A stretch of DNA of 43,191 bases, from contig JAGOSL010000011.1 in the NCBI GenBank assembly GCA_018062345.1, forward strand, positions 1 through 43,191. Direction: 5' to 3'. The position numbers and the translations under genes were made by a program. Positions 6,337-15,854 of this stretch are shown one piece after another. How positions within the stretch are numbered: the first letter of the stretch is position 1; each line of letters starts with the position of its first letter. The notes below the pieces were generated by a model that searched no databases, was not told where the DNA came from, and was given only the letters and a program-made list of their open reading frames with translations. Origin of the DNA: Pseudomonadota bacterium (GTDB taxonomy: Bacteria > Pseudomonadota > Alphaproteobacteria > Paracaedibacterales > CAITNM01).

Positions 6337-7600
6337 GATTGCGAATCCAATTCCAAGCACGACTCATAGTGCCCTTTTGCTTGGTTAAAGAATTCATTTG
6401 CGACCCTTGATGATCATGCAACGCATATTGTAAAAGCCCAGCGCATAGTGAAAAAGCTGGGGTATGAATTACATCACCAATTCCCTGCAGGCCTTGAGGC
6501 GTTGCTAAGCGAACCGTTTTGTTAAAGCGCGATTGCATAATGTCTCGAAAACCTTGTAGTTGGCTTGCGCCACCTGTGATAACAAATCGTTGCAAGGCCA
6601 TTGGATCAATGGGAAGGGCCGTAAGCTTTTTCTCAATTTCTTCAATAATTTCTTCAGCCCTTGCTTTGATAATATGCATCAAAAAGCTTTTAGAAACCGG
6701 GTTAGCAAAGCTTAAGTTGTCTTCACCAAGCTGCGTTACTAAAATGGTTTCACGATCATCTGCTGCACCAAATAAACTTCCGTATAAAGTTTTCAGGCGT
6801 TCGGCCTGGCTAAGGTTAGTATTTAACCCTTGCGCTATATCATGGGTGATAAAATTTCCGCCCATAGGTATGCACCCCAAATATATAGGGTCACCGTTAC
6901 AAAAACTAATGATCGAAATACTATGGCTACCAATATCAAGCAGAGTTACTCCCATTTGCTTTTCATCATCAACTAAGCAAGAAAGGGCAGTAGCATAAGG
7001 ACCTGCCACAAAAGCTGTTACATCTAAATGGCATCTTCCAAGACACGCACTTAAATTTGCAAGTAGATGTGCTGGTGCTGTAATTACATGTAGCCTTGTT
7101 GTAAGAGTATCCCCCAACATTCCTTTGGGATCTTTCACATTAATATTGTCATCTACATCGTATGAAATGGGGAAAACATGAATAATTTTTCTTGAGCTAT
7201 CAATACTTGGGTCACGATTAACATCAGTAGCTTTTTGAAGATTTGTATCCTTTACTGGCTGCCCGTGAAGAGAAATTCTTGTAGTAATAAAATGTGAGTG
7301 CAGAGCTTCTGCCGAAAGATTGACGTAAACGCTATGAATGGTTTGCTTTGCAAGTTGCTCGGCCGAATGTATACCATTTAAAATTGAATCTTCAAGATCC
7401 TCTAAGTCAATTATAGAAGCGCCGCGAATACCCTTTGCAGCATGTGATGCAACTCCAAGAATTCTAATGGTTATATTCCTCTCAGGCGTAATATCACGGT
7501 TCATTTTTGCAATAGCGCAGCAAACCTTGCTAGAGCCAATATCAAGTGCAGCAAAAGTTTCTGAAGGAATACTCTGTGATTTTGTTTTAAACAAGTTCAT
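6329..7600 (-). CDS. ftsA: Cell division protein FtsA
   Basis: Actin-like ATPase that tethers FtsZ to the inner membrane and recruits divisome proteins. 423 residues, the usual length. Visible are the phosphate-1 motif A-A-L-D-I-G-S-S-K-V near residue 18, the 1C domain V-Y-V-N-L-S-A, the phosphate-2 motif V-T-L-L-D-I-G-S-H-S in the middle and the adenosine motif V-I-T-G-G-A-S-Q-L-Q-G. The C-terminus is basic with W-N-W-I-R-N-H-V, compatible with the membrane-targeting helix. The start overlaps the grxC stop by 4 bp. The gene is not next to ftsQ or ftsZ, unlike the common dcw-cluster order. Confidence 0.95.
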   Translation of the reverse strand: MNLFKTKSQSIPSETFAALDIGSSKVCCAIAKMNRDITPERNITIRILGVASHAAKGIRGASIIDLEDLEDSILNGIHSAEQLAKQTIHSVYVNLSAEALHSHFITTRISLHGQPVKDTNLQKATDVNRDPSIDSSRKIIHVFPISYDVDDNINVKDPKGMLGDTLTTRLHVITAPAHLLANLSACLGRCHLDVTAFVAGPYATALSCLVDDEKQMGVTLLDIGSHSISIISFCNGDPIYLGCIPMGGNFITHDIAQGLNTNLSQAERLKTLYGSLFGAADDRETILVTQLGEDNLSFANPVSKSFLMHIIKARAEEIIEEIEKKLTALPIDPMALQRFVITGGASQLQGFRDIMQSRFNKTVRLATPQGLQGIGDVIHTPAFSLCAGLLQYALHDHQGSQMNSLTKQKGTMSRAWNWIRNHV

Positions 7601-7851
7601 ACTAATAAAAGATCAAGTTCTTTCTTGGCGTCTAGTGCAAATAAATCGTCACATCCGCCAATATGTTGGCCATTGATGAAAACTTGAGGAACTGTTTTTC
7701 TACCACCTGACATATTAACAAGCTCTAAGCGGCCAGTATCATCGTTAGAAAGATCAATTTCTTGAAATTCCACGCCTTTGTTTTTTAGCAATTGCTTTAC
7801 TTTAACGCAGTACGGACAATAATTTGTAGTGTAAACGACAACGTTTGCCAT
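7597..7851 (-). CDS. grxC: Glutaredoxin 3 (GrxC-type)
   Basis: 84-residue dithiol glutaredoxin. The active site is C12-P-Y-C15, with T-V-P-Q-V-F-I-N-G and G-G-C-D-D downstream as the glutathione-binding elements. It reduces protein disulfides using glutathione in the cytoplasm. It is the first gene of a unit with ftsA (4-bp overlap) and the small basic ORF, divergent from lpdA. Confidence 0.95.
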   Translation of the reverse strand: MANVVVYTTNYCPYCVKVKQLLKNKGVEFQEIDLSNDDTGRLELVNMSGGRKTVPQVFINGQHIGGCDDLFALDAKKELDLLLV

Positions 7852-7961
7852 TAGTAAAAACTTTCATAGATTCTATGTCATTATGGCATAGGAAAAAGAA
7901 AATAGCATCACAAGTTAACTTAAGTTATGTTAGAAAGATGTAAAAATTACAAGGAAAAAAC

Positions 7962-9347
7962 ATGCAGAATTTTGATGTTGTTGTTATTGGGGCTGGACCA
8001 GGCGGTTATGTTGCAGCAATCAGAGCAAGTCAACTTGGGAAAAAAGTTGCTGTCATTGAAAAAGAACACTTAGGCGGCGTGTGTTTGAATTGGGGGTGTA
8101 TTCCTACAAAGGCACTTTTGCGTTCAGCCGAAGTTCTGCAGCTTATTGAAAATGCAGATCAATTTGGTATCGAAGTCGGTCAAGTCAACGTTAATCTTGC
8201 AAAAATGGTTGAAAGGTCACGCAAAATTGCTGGCCAGTTATCTGCAGGTATTAAGGGGTTGCTGGCAAAAAATAAAGTCACTGTTTTTAGTGGTGAGGCT
8301 AGTTTTGAAAATGCAAAAACCCTAAAAATTAAAGGCGAGAAAACTGAGACTATCGAAGCAAAGAATATTATCATTGCAACAGGTTCTAAGGCGCGTATGT
8401 TGCCAGGTGTTGAAGCACATCCACGTATTTGGACAGCAAAGCAAGCAATGACACCCGAGTTTATGCCAAAGTCATTGCTAGTCATCGGATCAGGGGCTAT
8501 AGGCATCGAATTTGCAAGCTTTTATCAAACGCTTGGGGCTAAGGTTACGGTTGTGGAAATGCAGTCACGAATTTTGCCTAATGAAGATATAGAAATCTCT
8601 ACATTAGCGCAAAAACAATTTGAAAAGCATGGAATGAAATTTCACTTAGGCTCTACAACCAAGCTTACACCTGGAAAAGACCACGTTGATGCTATCATTA
8701 CCAAAGACGGTAAAGAAATTGAAAAATTAAAATTAGATGCTGTGATTGTAGCTATTGGAATTTCTGGAAATATAGAAAATCTTGGCCTTGAAAAAACAAC
8801 TGTTAAAACAGAAAAAGGGCAAATTTTGGTGAATGAATGGTGTGAAACAGCCCAGAACGGCGTTTATGCTATAGGTGACGTTGCAGGTGCTCCATGGCTT
8901 GCACACAAAGCTAGCCACGAAGGTATAATAGCTGTTGAGCACATGTGCGGCGTCAAGGGGATTCACCCCATGAAAAAATCAAATATTCCAGGCTGTACCT
9001 ACAGTCATCCGCAAATTGCCAGTATTGGTTTAACTGAAGAAAATGCCAAAGCGCAAGGCTATGAGCTCAAAGTCGGTAAATTCCCTTACCGAGGCAACGG
9101 AAAAGCTGTCGCTCTGGGCGAATCAGAAGGGCTTGTAAAAACTATTTTTAATGCAAAAACAGGTGAACTACTTGGTGCGCATATGCTTGGTGCAGAAGTA
9201 ACTGAATTAATACAAGGTTTTGCAATCGGAAAAACACTGGAAACAACCGAAGCTGAACTAATGCACACTATTTTCCCGCACCCAACCCTTTCAGAAATGA
9301 TGCACGAATCAACTTTAGATGCCTTCGGGCGTGTGATTCATTATTAA
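7962..9347 (+). CDS. lpdA: Dihydrolipoyl dehydrogenase (E3)
   Basis: 461 residues. FAD-dependent E3 subunit of the pyruvate or 2-oxoglutarate dehydrogenase complexes, reoxidising dihydrolipoamide with NAD+. It has an N-terminal FAD motif G-A-G-P-G-G (10-15), the redox disulfide in G-G-V-C-L-N-W-G-C-I-P-T-K (C41, C46), the NAD motif G-S-G-A-I-G-I-E-F, the second FAD motif Y-A-I-G-D-V, and the C-terminal H-P-T-L-S-E with the catalytic His. AAGGA precedes the ATG. It is monocistronic: no other complex subunit lies nearby and a strong hairpin terminator follows. Confidence 0.96.
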   Translation: MQNFDVVVIGAGPGGYVAAIRASQLGKKVAVIEKEHLGGVCLNWGCIPTKALLRSAEVLQLIENADQFGIEVGQVNVNLAKMVERSRKIAGQLSAGIKGLLAKNKVTVFSGEASFENAKTLKIKGEKTETIEAKNIIIATGSKARMLPGVEAHPRIWTAKQAMTPEFMPKSLLVIGSGAIGIEFASFYQTLGAKVTVVEMQSRILPNEDIEISTLAQKQFEKHGMKFHLGSTTKLTPGKDHVDAIITKDGKEIEKLKLDAVIVAIGISGNIENLGLEKTTVKTEKGQILVNEWCETAQNGVYAIGDVAGAPWLAHKASHEGIIAVEHMCGVKGIHPMKKSNIPGCTYSHPQIASIGLTEENAKAQGYELKVGKFPYRGNGKAVALGESEGLVKTIFNAKTGELLGAHMLGAEVTELIQGFAIGKTLETTEAELMHTIFPHPTLSEMMHESTLDAFGRVIHY

Positions 9348-9348
9348 G

Positions 9349-9389
9349 AAAAAAGCACACTCTAAGTACATATTTAAAGTGTGCTTTTT
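9349..9389. terminator. Hairpin terminator between lpdA and the small secreted protein gene
   Basis: Arms AAAAAAGCACACT and AGTGTGCTTTTT separated by about 16 bases, with A- and T-runs outside, so it can act on both strands for the two converging genes. Confidence 0.85.
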
Positions 9390-9405
9390 AATAATTCTAC
9401 AATTA

Positions 9406-9609
9406 TTACGCCATTTCAGCAGGGATGTCATACGCTTGCATGTGTCCCTTTTTGCCTCTGCATTGGCCTGCGTGCTCGTGTCCTCTACCTTTTATAGAAC
9501 CACCTGCCTTGTGGCATTTTGCACGTTTGCGCGCTACATCAGCATCAGCAGCAGACAAAGTGCAAATGCTGAAACCAGCTAATAAAAGAGCTAATGTTAA
9601 TAATTTCAT
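9406..9609 (-). CDS. Small secreted basic protein
   Basis: 67 residues. A clear Sec signal peptide (M-K-L-L-T-L-A-L-L-L-A-G-F, cleavage probably after A-A-D-A near residue 24) is followed by about 43 basic residues rich in K, R, H and G, with two cysteines (K-C-H-K and Q-C-R-G) and a G-R-G-H-E-H-A-G segment. A perfect Shine-Dalgarno AGGAGGT lies 5 bases before the ATG, so high expression is likely. No family is recognised. The H and C residues might bind metal, or the peptide might act on membranes or host factors; neither is shown. Confidence 0.78.
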   Translation of the reverse strand: MKLLTLALLLAGFSICTLSAADADVARKRAKCHKAGGSIKGRGHEHAGQCRGKKGHMQAYDIPAEMA

Positions 9610-9773
9610 AAGAACCTCCTATAAATAAAATGTTTAATAAGAAAATCGTAACAAATAATAATTAATAAACGATTAAGCTACTTTTCATTTATTATTGGTT
9701 ATGAATCAGGAATAAATTCTCTTTTCGCAAAGATCATGCTATAAATTTCCAACAGATTTAAATTCAAAAAAAG

Positions 9774-10571
9774 ATGTTTATAAAGGGTGTTTTTGTTCTA
9801 TTTGCACTAGCTAATATTACAGCGGGTGATATCCCTAGTGTTGAAGCAGACAAAAAAGTAGGTCACAAAAAATCTTGTTGTCTTCCGGGAAAATTTTGCC
9901 CGCATTCTTTACCGTCTTTTGATTTTTGTCAGCCTCTGCCTACTATTAAACCAAAATTAAAACCAACACCAACCGTGACAAAAGAAGAGCCATCTTTTCT
10001 TGCCCAAGGGCAGGCATCAAAACCAACATCAGCTGGTTTAATGCGCAAAAAAAAACGTAAGAAACGCCCAGTAGGAACCACAATAGGAACCATGGTCGGA
10101 GGGCTTGAAAAAGATTTAAATATTTCTTCACAAGCTCCAGAATCTAAATTACTAACGCCTACTTTGCTCCCAGAAAACGATAGCCTAAATGTATTAGATG
10201 CAGCTTCGCAAAAAGGAACCTCATCAAAAGCTGATTTAGAAACTGTTTCGGCTTCGGCAGATAATGGTAAAGCTATTTCTATTAGCATTAATAGAACCGA
10301 AGAAGAATTTGATGAACAAGAAAAAAAAATCTCCCCATACCAAGCAGACGGCATTATTGATAATGAGCAAGCTTTGGTATTTTTAAAAACAAAACGACTA
10401 AAAGATGTAGATACCGATACAGAAGAATATCAAGAAGAGTTTTTCGCTGACGAAGAAGACGAAGAAGAAGACGAAATAAACAACGAAAACGACTCTAAAA
10501 TAATAAATATTTTTGCAAAACCTATAAAAAAGAAAAAAATTAATAAAACTCTTCGACGTCACGTCATTTAA
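9774..10571 (+). CDS. Predicted secreted low-complexity protein with basic NLS-like clusters
   Basis: 265 residues of unknown family. An N-terminal hydrophobic segment (M-F-I-K-G-V-F-V-L-F-A-L-A-N-I-T-A-G) looks like a signal peptide. Then come a four-cysteine stretch (C-C-L-P-G-K-F-C ... D-F-C), proline/threonine-rich sequence, a very basic cluster M-R-K-K-K-R-K-K-R-P near residue 90, a strongly acidic run (E-E-D-E-E-E-D-E) near 230 and a second basic cluster K-P-I-K-K-K-K-I near the end. Alternating basic and acidic low complexity is common in effectors of intracellular bacteria. A nuclear-targeted effector is an inference. A strong terminator follows. Confidence 0.65.
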   Translation: MFIKGVFVLFALANITAGDIPSVEADKKVGHKKSCCLPGKFCPHSLPSFDFCQPLPTIKPKLKPTPTVTKEEPSFLAQGQASKPTSAGLMRKKKRKKRPVGTTIGTMVGGLEKDLNISSQAPESKLLTPTLLPENDSLNVLDAASQKGTSSKADLETVSASADNGKAISISINRTEEEFDEQEKKISPYQADGIIDNEQALVFLKTKRLKDVDTDTEEYQEEFFADEEDEEEDEINNENDSKIINIFAKPIKKKKINKTLRRHVI

Positions 10572-10573
10572 AC

Positions 10574-10615
10574 AAAGCCGTAACACCAGCATATTTATTG
10601 TGGTATTACGGCTTT
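10574..10615. terminator. Hairpin terminator
   Basis: AAAGCCGTAA and TTACGGCTTT form a perfect 10-bp stem, extended by CACC/GGT pairing. It lies between the secreted low-complexity gene and the converging NHL-repeat gene, and can serve both. Confidence 0.85.
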
Positions 10616-10634
10616 AGAGAACAGAACTTTCTAC

Positions 10635-12707
10635 TTAGTGAGTACTAGATAGAGCAGGTGATAGTATAGGTAGATTTGGCTCTACAGTAACTGTATTTAC
10701 CTGCGTTACAACTCCTAAAGTGCCTGTGCCATTTACATAAGTCCTTAAAGTAGGCAGTGGTGCACTCAATGCAACAAGCGTAAGGCTCGTGCCGGTGGAT
10801 AAGTCACTTGAATTAGCCGTTATAGCATCCAAATTACTTTGTGGATCAATAATATATGAAGCAGGCTTAGAAAAGGCTGCAAATCCAGTTGTGTACGCTC
10901 CACCTAAGCTAACTCCATATACTGGTGCGCTAAATATAGTATTTGCACCTAAAGTTATTCTAGCCCTTGTGCTAGCGCTAGAACCAGGTATTTTAGGATG
11001 CCTTTGAATCTTAAACGGAACTGAAGATAAAGATGCTGGAAAGGCTAAATTGTTTCCTACTACTAAAGTATTTGTGCTTGTCAGACCTGATAAAACGCTA
11101 CTAAGCTTAGGATCAGCAGAACCAGGCTCAACAACAACTCTACAACCTGATCCTAATGCTGATTGGAACCAATAAACAGGGTCTGATGCCGGTGCACTAG
11201 AAAGCAGGAAGTGAACGGTGCAACCGTCAGGAGGGGTTGGTAGTGCATTTCTAGCTAAACCACCAACCAAAATATCAAAGTTTGTAGCATCACCAGTTAT
11301 CCAAATATCTTTTAGTGTGTCCGCAAAAGATGGGGTGGAAAATGGAGTCTTAATTGGACCATTTGGCGTTTCTCCTGATTTTACAAATGCAAGGTTCAGA
11401 ATCGTCGTCACGTTGCCTGCGGTTTGCCCTGTAGGATCAGCATATCCTGCAAAAGACCCTAATTGAGATCCAATTGCAAGTATATCATTTCTAATTGTGT
11501 TTGGTCCGTTATTCTCATTTGCGCCCGAAGTATAAGCTGTAATAGGCGGAACAAGGGTAAGTCTACGAATAACGTGGTTGCCAGAGTCTGCAAAATAAAT
11601 TCTACCAGCGTTATCTACGTAAATACCCATAGGCGTATCTAGTTCAGCTGATGTTGCTAAACCATTGTCGCCTGAGAATCCAGCTGTTCCGGTGGTTCCT
11701 GCAATAATTGTCATTGTGCGTGATCCCGTACTATTAGGAGGGGCTATTTTCCAGATAACATGATTAGTAATATCTGAAAAATAGATATTTCCCTGGCCAT
11801 CACCACAAATGCCCTGAGAAGAGCCTATAACAATTCCATTCGCAGAAATTCTTGCGGGCACATCTGTATTGCTTGGTAATCCGCCTGTCCCGGCAATAGT
11901 GTAAATATCTCCAACAGTTGTGTCGGAAACGGTGTCGCTAGTTGGCTTATAAACAGCTGAAGTTATGCCAGAAACCATTCTAATTGCCTCATTACCAGAA
12001 TCTGCTATATAAGCATTTCCTAAAGGATCTACAAAAACTGAATATGGAGCCTGTAAAGTGGCAGAAGTTGCTGCGTCCCCATCGCCTGTGTACCCTGCAG
12101 AATTTCCTGTTCCAGCTATTGTGGAAATAAATCCAGTGCTAGCTGCTACAAGTCTAACCGTTTGTGTGGTGGTGTCTGTAATATAAAGATTGCTAGCAGG
12201 ATCTAAAAAAAGACCATAGGGTGTATCCAATCTAGCATCAGTTGCTAGCCCTGCATCACCTAAATACCCCTTGGTTCCTGTGCCAGCAAAATCGGAAAGA
12301 ACCCCACCAGGAATAGTTAGTTGATGAACTTTTCCATTAGCTGGATCTGCTATATAAATAAGACTACCTGCGGCATTGGTATAGATTCCTGCAGGGGTAA
12401 AGCCAGCATCAGAATTAGTGAGAGTAGAAATAACCCCGGTACTAGCTGTTACTTTTCTCAACACTTGATTGCCAGCATCAGAAATAAAGGTGTTTCCAAA
12501 GCCATCTCCACAAACACTTACAGGGGCGTTTAACCTAGCAGAGATGGCAGGTCCCGCATCACCTAAATATCCTGCCGTTCCATTTCCTGCAAATGTTTCA
12601 ATTATATAACTAGCTGTAAGATTATCTGGCAGGGTTAAGGCAATTGCTATTCCTGCGAACCATTTTAGCAAGCTGCCCTTTTGCTTTCTCATAAAAATAT
12701 CTTTCAT
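10635..12707 (-). CDS. Secreted NHL-repeat beta-propeller protein
   Basis: 690 residues. A basic N-terminus and hydrophobic stretch (L-L-K-W-F-A-G-I-A-I-A-L-T-L) form a signal peptide. Residues about 35-390 hold six NHL-type repeats with the pattern I-A-G-x-G-x-x-G-x-x-G-D-G ... A-x-L-x-x-P-x-G-I-x-V-D ... Y-I-A-D-x-x-N-x-x-I-R-x-V, enough for a six-bladed propeller. The remaining 300 residues are Ser/Thr/Pro-rich and beta-like, unassigned. The start may be ATG 12707 or ATG 12692; neither has a strong ribosome site. NHL propellers bind proteins, sugars or RNA; the ligand is unknown. Divergent from acs. Confidence 0.82.
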   Translation of the reverse strand: MKDIFMRKQKGSLLKWFAGIAIALTLPDNLTASYIIETFAGNGTAGYLGDAGPAISARLNAPVSVCGDGFGNTFISDAGNQVLRKVTASTGVISTLTNSDAGFTPAGIYTNAAGSLIYIADPANGKVHQLTIPGGVLSDFAGTGTKGYLGDAGLATDARLDTPYGLFLDPASNLYITDTTTQTVRLVAASTGFISTIAGTGNSAGYTGDGDAATSATLQAPYSVFVDPLGNAYIADSGNEAIRMVSGITSAVYKPTSDTVSDTTVGDIYTIAGTGGLPSNTDVPARISANGIVIGSSQGICGDGQGNIYFSDITNHVIWKIAPPNSTGSRTMTIIAGTTGTAGFSGDNGLATSAELDTPMGIYVDNAGRIYFADSGNHVIRRLTLVPPITAYTSGANENNGPNTIRNDILAIGSQLGSFAGYADPTGQTAGNVTTILNLAFVKSGETPNGPIKTPFSTPSFADTLKDIWITGDATNFDILVGGLARNALPTPPDGCTVHFLLSSAPASDPVYWFQSALGSGCRVVVEPGSADPKLSSVLSGLTSTNTLVVGNNLAFPASLSSVPFKIQRHPKIPGSSASTRARITLGANTIFSAPVYGVSLGGAYTTGFAAFSKPASYIIDPQSNLDAITANSSDLSTGTSLTLVALSAPLPTLRTYVNGTGTLGVVTQVNTVTVEPNLPILSPALSSTH

Positions 12708-12789
12708 ATCTGACCAATTTTTATTTTTCTAGTTATGATCTTGCTAAAGTTTTAATTAAAATTTAGTTAACGAAATCTCGTGATCGGAT

Positions 12790-12818
12790 TTGTTCAAATT
12801 TCATATCCGGGCTAGGAT
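12790..12818 (+). promoter_or_regulatory. Predicted acs promoter
   Basis: TTGTTC (12790-12795), a 17-base spacer and TAGGAT (12813-12818). The same promoter-like sequence recurs upstream of ctaG at 15971-15999 (27 of 31 bases identical over 12790-12820). Confidence 0.55.
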
Positions 12819-12843
12819 TTATAAAACTTAAAACGCTTTTGAT

Positions 12844-14739
12844 ATGAGCTATTTGATTAACAAGGTTAATTACCAAGCGCTTTACCAAACAGCAATTGCT
12901 AATCCAAATTCATTTTGGCTTGATATGGCTAAGCGCTTAGACTGGGTGAAATTTCCAACACAAGCCGGAAATTGGCAGTTTGAAAAGCCAGTATCCATTA
13001 AATGGTTTGAAGATGGTGTTTTAAATGTATGCAGCAATTGTGTTGACCGTCATGCCAGCGTCACGCCTGATAAAACAGCTATTATTTGGGTGAATGATCA
13101 GGGCACAATAACCACTCATATCTCTTACGCGCAATTACTCAAACAAGTGAATGCGTTTGCTTGGAACCTTCAAAATCTAGGCGTGAAAAAAGGTGATCGG
13201 GTCATTATTTATATGCCAATGATCCCAGAAATTGCATACGCCATGTTAGCCTGTGCACGAATAGGCGCTATTCATTCTGTCGTTTTCGGAGGTTTTTCTT
13301 CAGAAAGCCTAGCCGGACGCATTCAAGATTGTGGAGCAAAAATAGTAATCACAGCAAACGAAGGAATGCGCGGAGGGAAAGCTATTCCACTAAAAGCAAG
13401 TGTCGATGCTGCGCTTTTACAAACACCCCAAGTGGAAAAAGTACTAGTGATTAACTATACAAACACAGAAGTAGCCATGACCCCAGGTCGTGATGTTATC
13501 TACGTGGCGGATTATAACCAAGTTGTAACGCCAGCGTTGGTGAATGCTGAGGACCCATTATTTATTTTGTATACTTCCGGTTCAACAGGTAAACCAAAAG
13601 GCGTACTGCACACAAGCGCAGGATATTTAACCTATGCAAGCCTAACTCATCAGTGGATTTTTGATGTGCAAGCAAATGATATTTACTGGTGCACAGCAGA
13701 TGCTGGCTGGATCACCGGGCATTCTTATGTCATTTATGGCCCGCTTGCCAACGGTGCGACAACAGTTATGTTTGAAGGGGTTCCAAATTACCCAAACCCA
13801 GATCGTTTATGGAAAATCATTGATGATTTAAAGGTAAGTATTTTTTACACAGCGCCCACCGCCATACGTAGCCTTATGCAAGCTGGAAACGAATGGCTGC
13901 AAACCAGCACGCGTGATTCTTTAAGAATACTAGGATCAGTAGGAGAGCCCATTAATCATGAAGCATGGGAATGGTATTATCACCAAGTGGGTAAATCAAA
14001 ATGTCCAATTGTTGATACATGGTGGCAAACCGAAACAGGAGGAATTATGATTACACCTCTGCCAGGTGTGCATGATCTAAAGCCAAGTTCGGCAATCCAA
14101 CCATTTTTTGGAATAACCCCCGTTTTATTAGATGATAATGGCAGCGAGATTAAAGATATCACTGCCCAAGGAAATTTAGCTATAAAAGCCTCATGGCCAG
14201 GGCAAATGCGCACAGTGTACGGTGATCACCAGCGTTTTGAAGAAACATATTTCAGCCAATTCCCAGGCTATTATTTTAGCGGAGATGGTGCAAGGCGCGA
14301 TAATAAGGGCGATTATTGGATCACAGGGCGAGTTGATGACGTATTAAATGTTTCAGGTCATCGCTTAGGTACCGCGGAAATTGAAACTGCGGCAACTCTT
14401 GATCATTCTATTATTGAAACGGCAGTCGTGGGCTTCCCCCATGCTATTAAAGGAGAGGGAATTATGATTTTTGCGATTCCTGCAAGTCATGCCGCTCAAA
14501 GTCATGATGAACTAAAGGAAATTATTAAACAGACTATTCGTGCGCAAATTGGCCCTATTGCCAGTCCTGACGCAATCCATATTGTCAAAGGGTTGCCTAA
14601 AACACGCTCTGGCAAAATTATGCGCAGAATTTTGCGCTGTATCGCTAGGTCAGAATTTGAAAAAATTGGCGATGTCAGTACCCTTGCTGATCCGGATATT
14701 GTTGATCACATCATTGGGGTATTTAATGCAAAAACATGA
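12844..14739 (+). CDS. acs: Acetyl-CoA synthetase
   Basis: 631 residues, an AMP-forming acetate-CoA ligase. Family motifs: the P-loop-like [11 protein letters not shown] near residue 241, W-W-Q-T-E-T-G-G near 393, Y-x-x-G-D in the C-terminal hinge and the catalytic lysine in [11 protein letters not shown] near 585. It activates acetate (or propionate) for entry to central metabolism. The start is ATG 12844, 25 bp after the predicted -10. The last 32 bp are almost repeated in front of ctaG, and the 3' end overlaps the converging Fic gene by 34 bp. Confidence 0.96.
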   Translation: MSYLINKVNYQALYQTAIANPNSFWLDMAKRLDWVKFPTQAGNWQFEKPVSIKWFEDGVLNVCSNCVDRHASVTPDKTAIIWVNDQGTITTHISYAQLLKQVNAFAWNLQNLGVKKGDRVIIYMPMIPEIAYAMLACARIGAIHSVVFGGFSSESLAGRIQDCGAKIVITANEGMRGGKAIPLKASVDAALLQTPQVEKVLVINYTNTEVAMTPGRDVIYVADYNQVVTPALVNAEDPLFILYTSGSTGKPKGVLHTSAGYLTYASLTHQWIFDVQANDIYWCTADAGWITGHSYVIYGPLANGATTVMFEGVPNYPNPDRLWKIIDDLKVSIFYTAPTAIRSLMQAGNEWLQTSTRDSLRILGSVGEPINHEAWEWYYHQVGKSKCPIVDTWWQTETGGIMITPLPGVHDLKPSSAIQPFFGITPVLLDDNGSEIKDITAQGNLAIKASWPGQMRTVYGDHQRFEETYFSQFPGYYFSGDGARRDNKGDYWITGRVDDVLNVSGHRLGTAEIETAATLDHSIIETAVVGFPHAIKGEGIMIFAIPASHAAQSHDELKEIIKQTIRAQIGPIASPDAIHIVKGLPKTRSGKIMRRILRCIARSEFEKIGDVSTLADPDIVDHIIGVFNAKT

Positions 14740-15848
14740 TCGCTAATTTCTTTAATCAATTGGTAACTAGTGCTGCGTCCTTTGCCTGGATTTTGAATCA
14801 AAATCTCACGTGTCTTTAAATCCTGAATATCGCGTAATGCCGTATCATTAGAGCACTTTGTCAGCTTTGCATACTTCGAGGTGTTCATGTATCCCTTAAA
14901 ATCATTTTCCAGCATAAGATTGATGATTAAGCGTTGACGCTCATTAACAGGCTTTTTGTTGATGAGATTCCAAAGTTTAGCTTTGAACAGAACATTACTA
15001 AGTGTTATTTCAGCGCTTGAGATTGCTCGGCCAAGGCAATCTAAAAACCATTCTAGCCAGCCTGTTATTTCTAGTGAGCTGCGCTGCTGTCGTTCTAGTT
15101 GTTCGTAGTAATTTTTGCGTTCGAATTCAATTTGACTAGATAGGCTGTAAAAGCGTTCTGAAGTAGAATCGGCGCGCGCCAATGCCATATCCCCAATAGC
15201 TCTGGCAATACGACCGTTTCCATCTTCGAAAGGATGAATGGTTATAAACCAAAGATGCGCAATACCTGCTTTTAGGACAGGATCAATATCATCTTGTTGT
15301 TCAAACCATTTTATAAAGGCTTTCATTTCTAGCTCAAGCTTATCAGCACTCGGTGCTTCAAAGTGAATCTTCTCAGAACCTATAGGGCCTGAAACCACTT
15401 GCATAGGACCTGCATCTATTGTGCGCCATCCGCCAACAGTAATAGGATGCATGCCACTACGACCGCTAGGAAACAAAACGGCATGCCAGCCAAAAAGTCG
15501 CTCTTTTGTCAATGGCTGTAAAAACATTTGTGTGGCATCCAACATAAGCTCAACGATACCTTCAACAGCCCGATTAACCGGTACAAGGCCTTCAATATCA
15601 ATGCCAAGGCGACGTGCAATGGAAGAGCGCACTTCCTCAGGGTTTAGGGTCTCCCCCTCAATAGCTGTAGATTTAACTACATCGTTAGTGAGCGTGTTAA
15701 GGCTAGTTTCTCGTTTTAATTCAAAGCCAATTCCTTCCATTCTGCCAAGTAAACGTCCTTGGCGATGTCGTATATTAGCTAACTTATTGCTGAGTGCATC
15801 AGTGCTCCAGGTGAAGTTTGGCCAGTTTTGATGTTTATGTATCCACAT
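14706..15848 (-). CDS. Fic family protein with DUF4172-type N-terminus and winged-helix C-terminus
   Basis: 380 residues from ATG 15848 (a GTG at 15857 is the alternative). It begins [10 protein letters not shown], typical of Fic proteins with a DUF4172 N-terminal domain. The inhibitory helix S-T-A-I-E-G (about 60-65) is of class II type, and the catalytic motif [13 protein letters not shown] (about 205-217) is complete, so it should transfer AMP from ATP to target hydroxyls and be self-inhibited. The C-terminal 80 residues look like a winged helix ([12 protein letters not shown] ... Y-A-K-L-T-K-C-S), suggesting autoregulation. Its last residues are encoded antisense within the acs 3' end, so the natural C-terminus was probably replaced at the junction. 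Confidence 0.9.
   Translation of the reverse strand: MWIHKHQNWPNFTWSTDALSNKLANIRHRQGRLLGRMEGIGFELKRETSLNTLTNDVVKSTAIEGETLNPEEVRSSIARRLGIDIEGLVPVNRAVEGIVELMLDATQMFLQPLTKERLFGWHAVLFPSGRSGMHPITVGGWRTIDAGPMQVVSGPIGSEKIHFEAPSADKLELEMKAFIKWFEQQDDIDPVLKAGIAHLWFITIHPFEDGNGRIARAIGDMALARADSTSERFYSLSSQIEFERKNYYEQLERQQRSSLEITGWLEWFLDCLGRAISSAEITLSNVLFKAKLWNLINKKPVNERQRLIINLMLENDFKGYMNTSKYAKLTKCSNDTALRDIQDLKTREILIQNPGKGRSTSYQLIKEISDHVFALNTPMM
14709..14740 (+). repeat. Direct repeat copy 1 flanking the fic segment (acs 3' end)
   Basis: 32 bp beginning CATCATTGGGGTATTTAATG at the end of acs. 30 of 32 bases match 16002-16033. The sequence includes the start codon and first codons of a ctaG-like reading frame (M-Q-K-H-D). 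Confidence 0.85.
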
Positions 15849-15854
15849 GTTAAT

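Noticed and set aside
14540..14746. Plus-strand ORF ending with M-Q-K-H-D-R inside acs
   Set aside because: It is a shadow of acs. The ending resembles the CtaG start only because of the 32-bp repeat.
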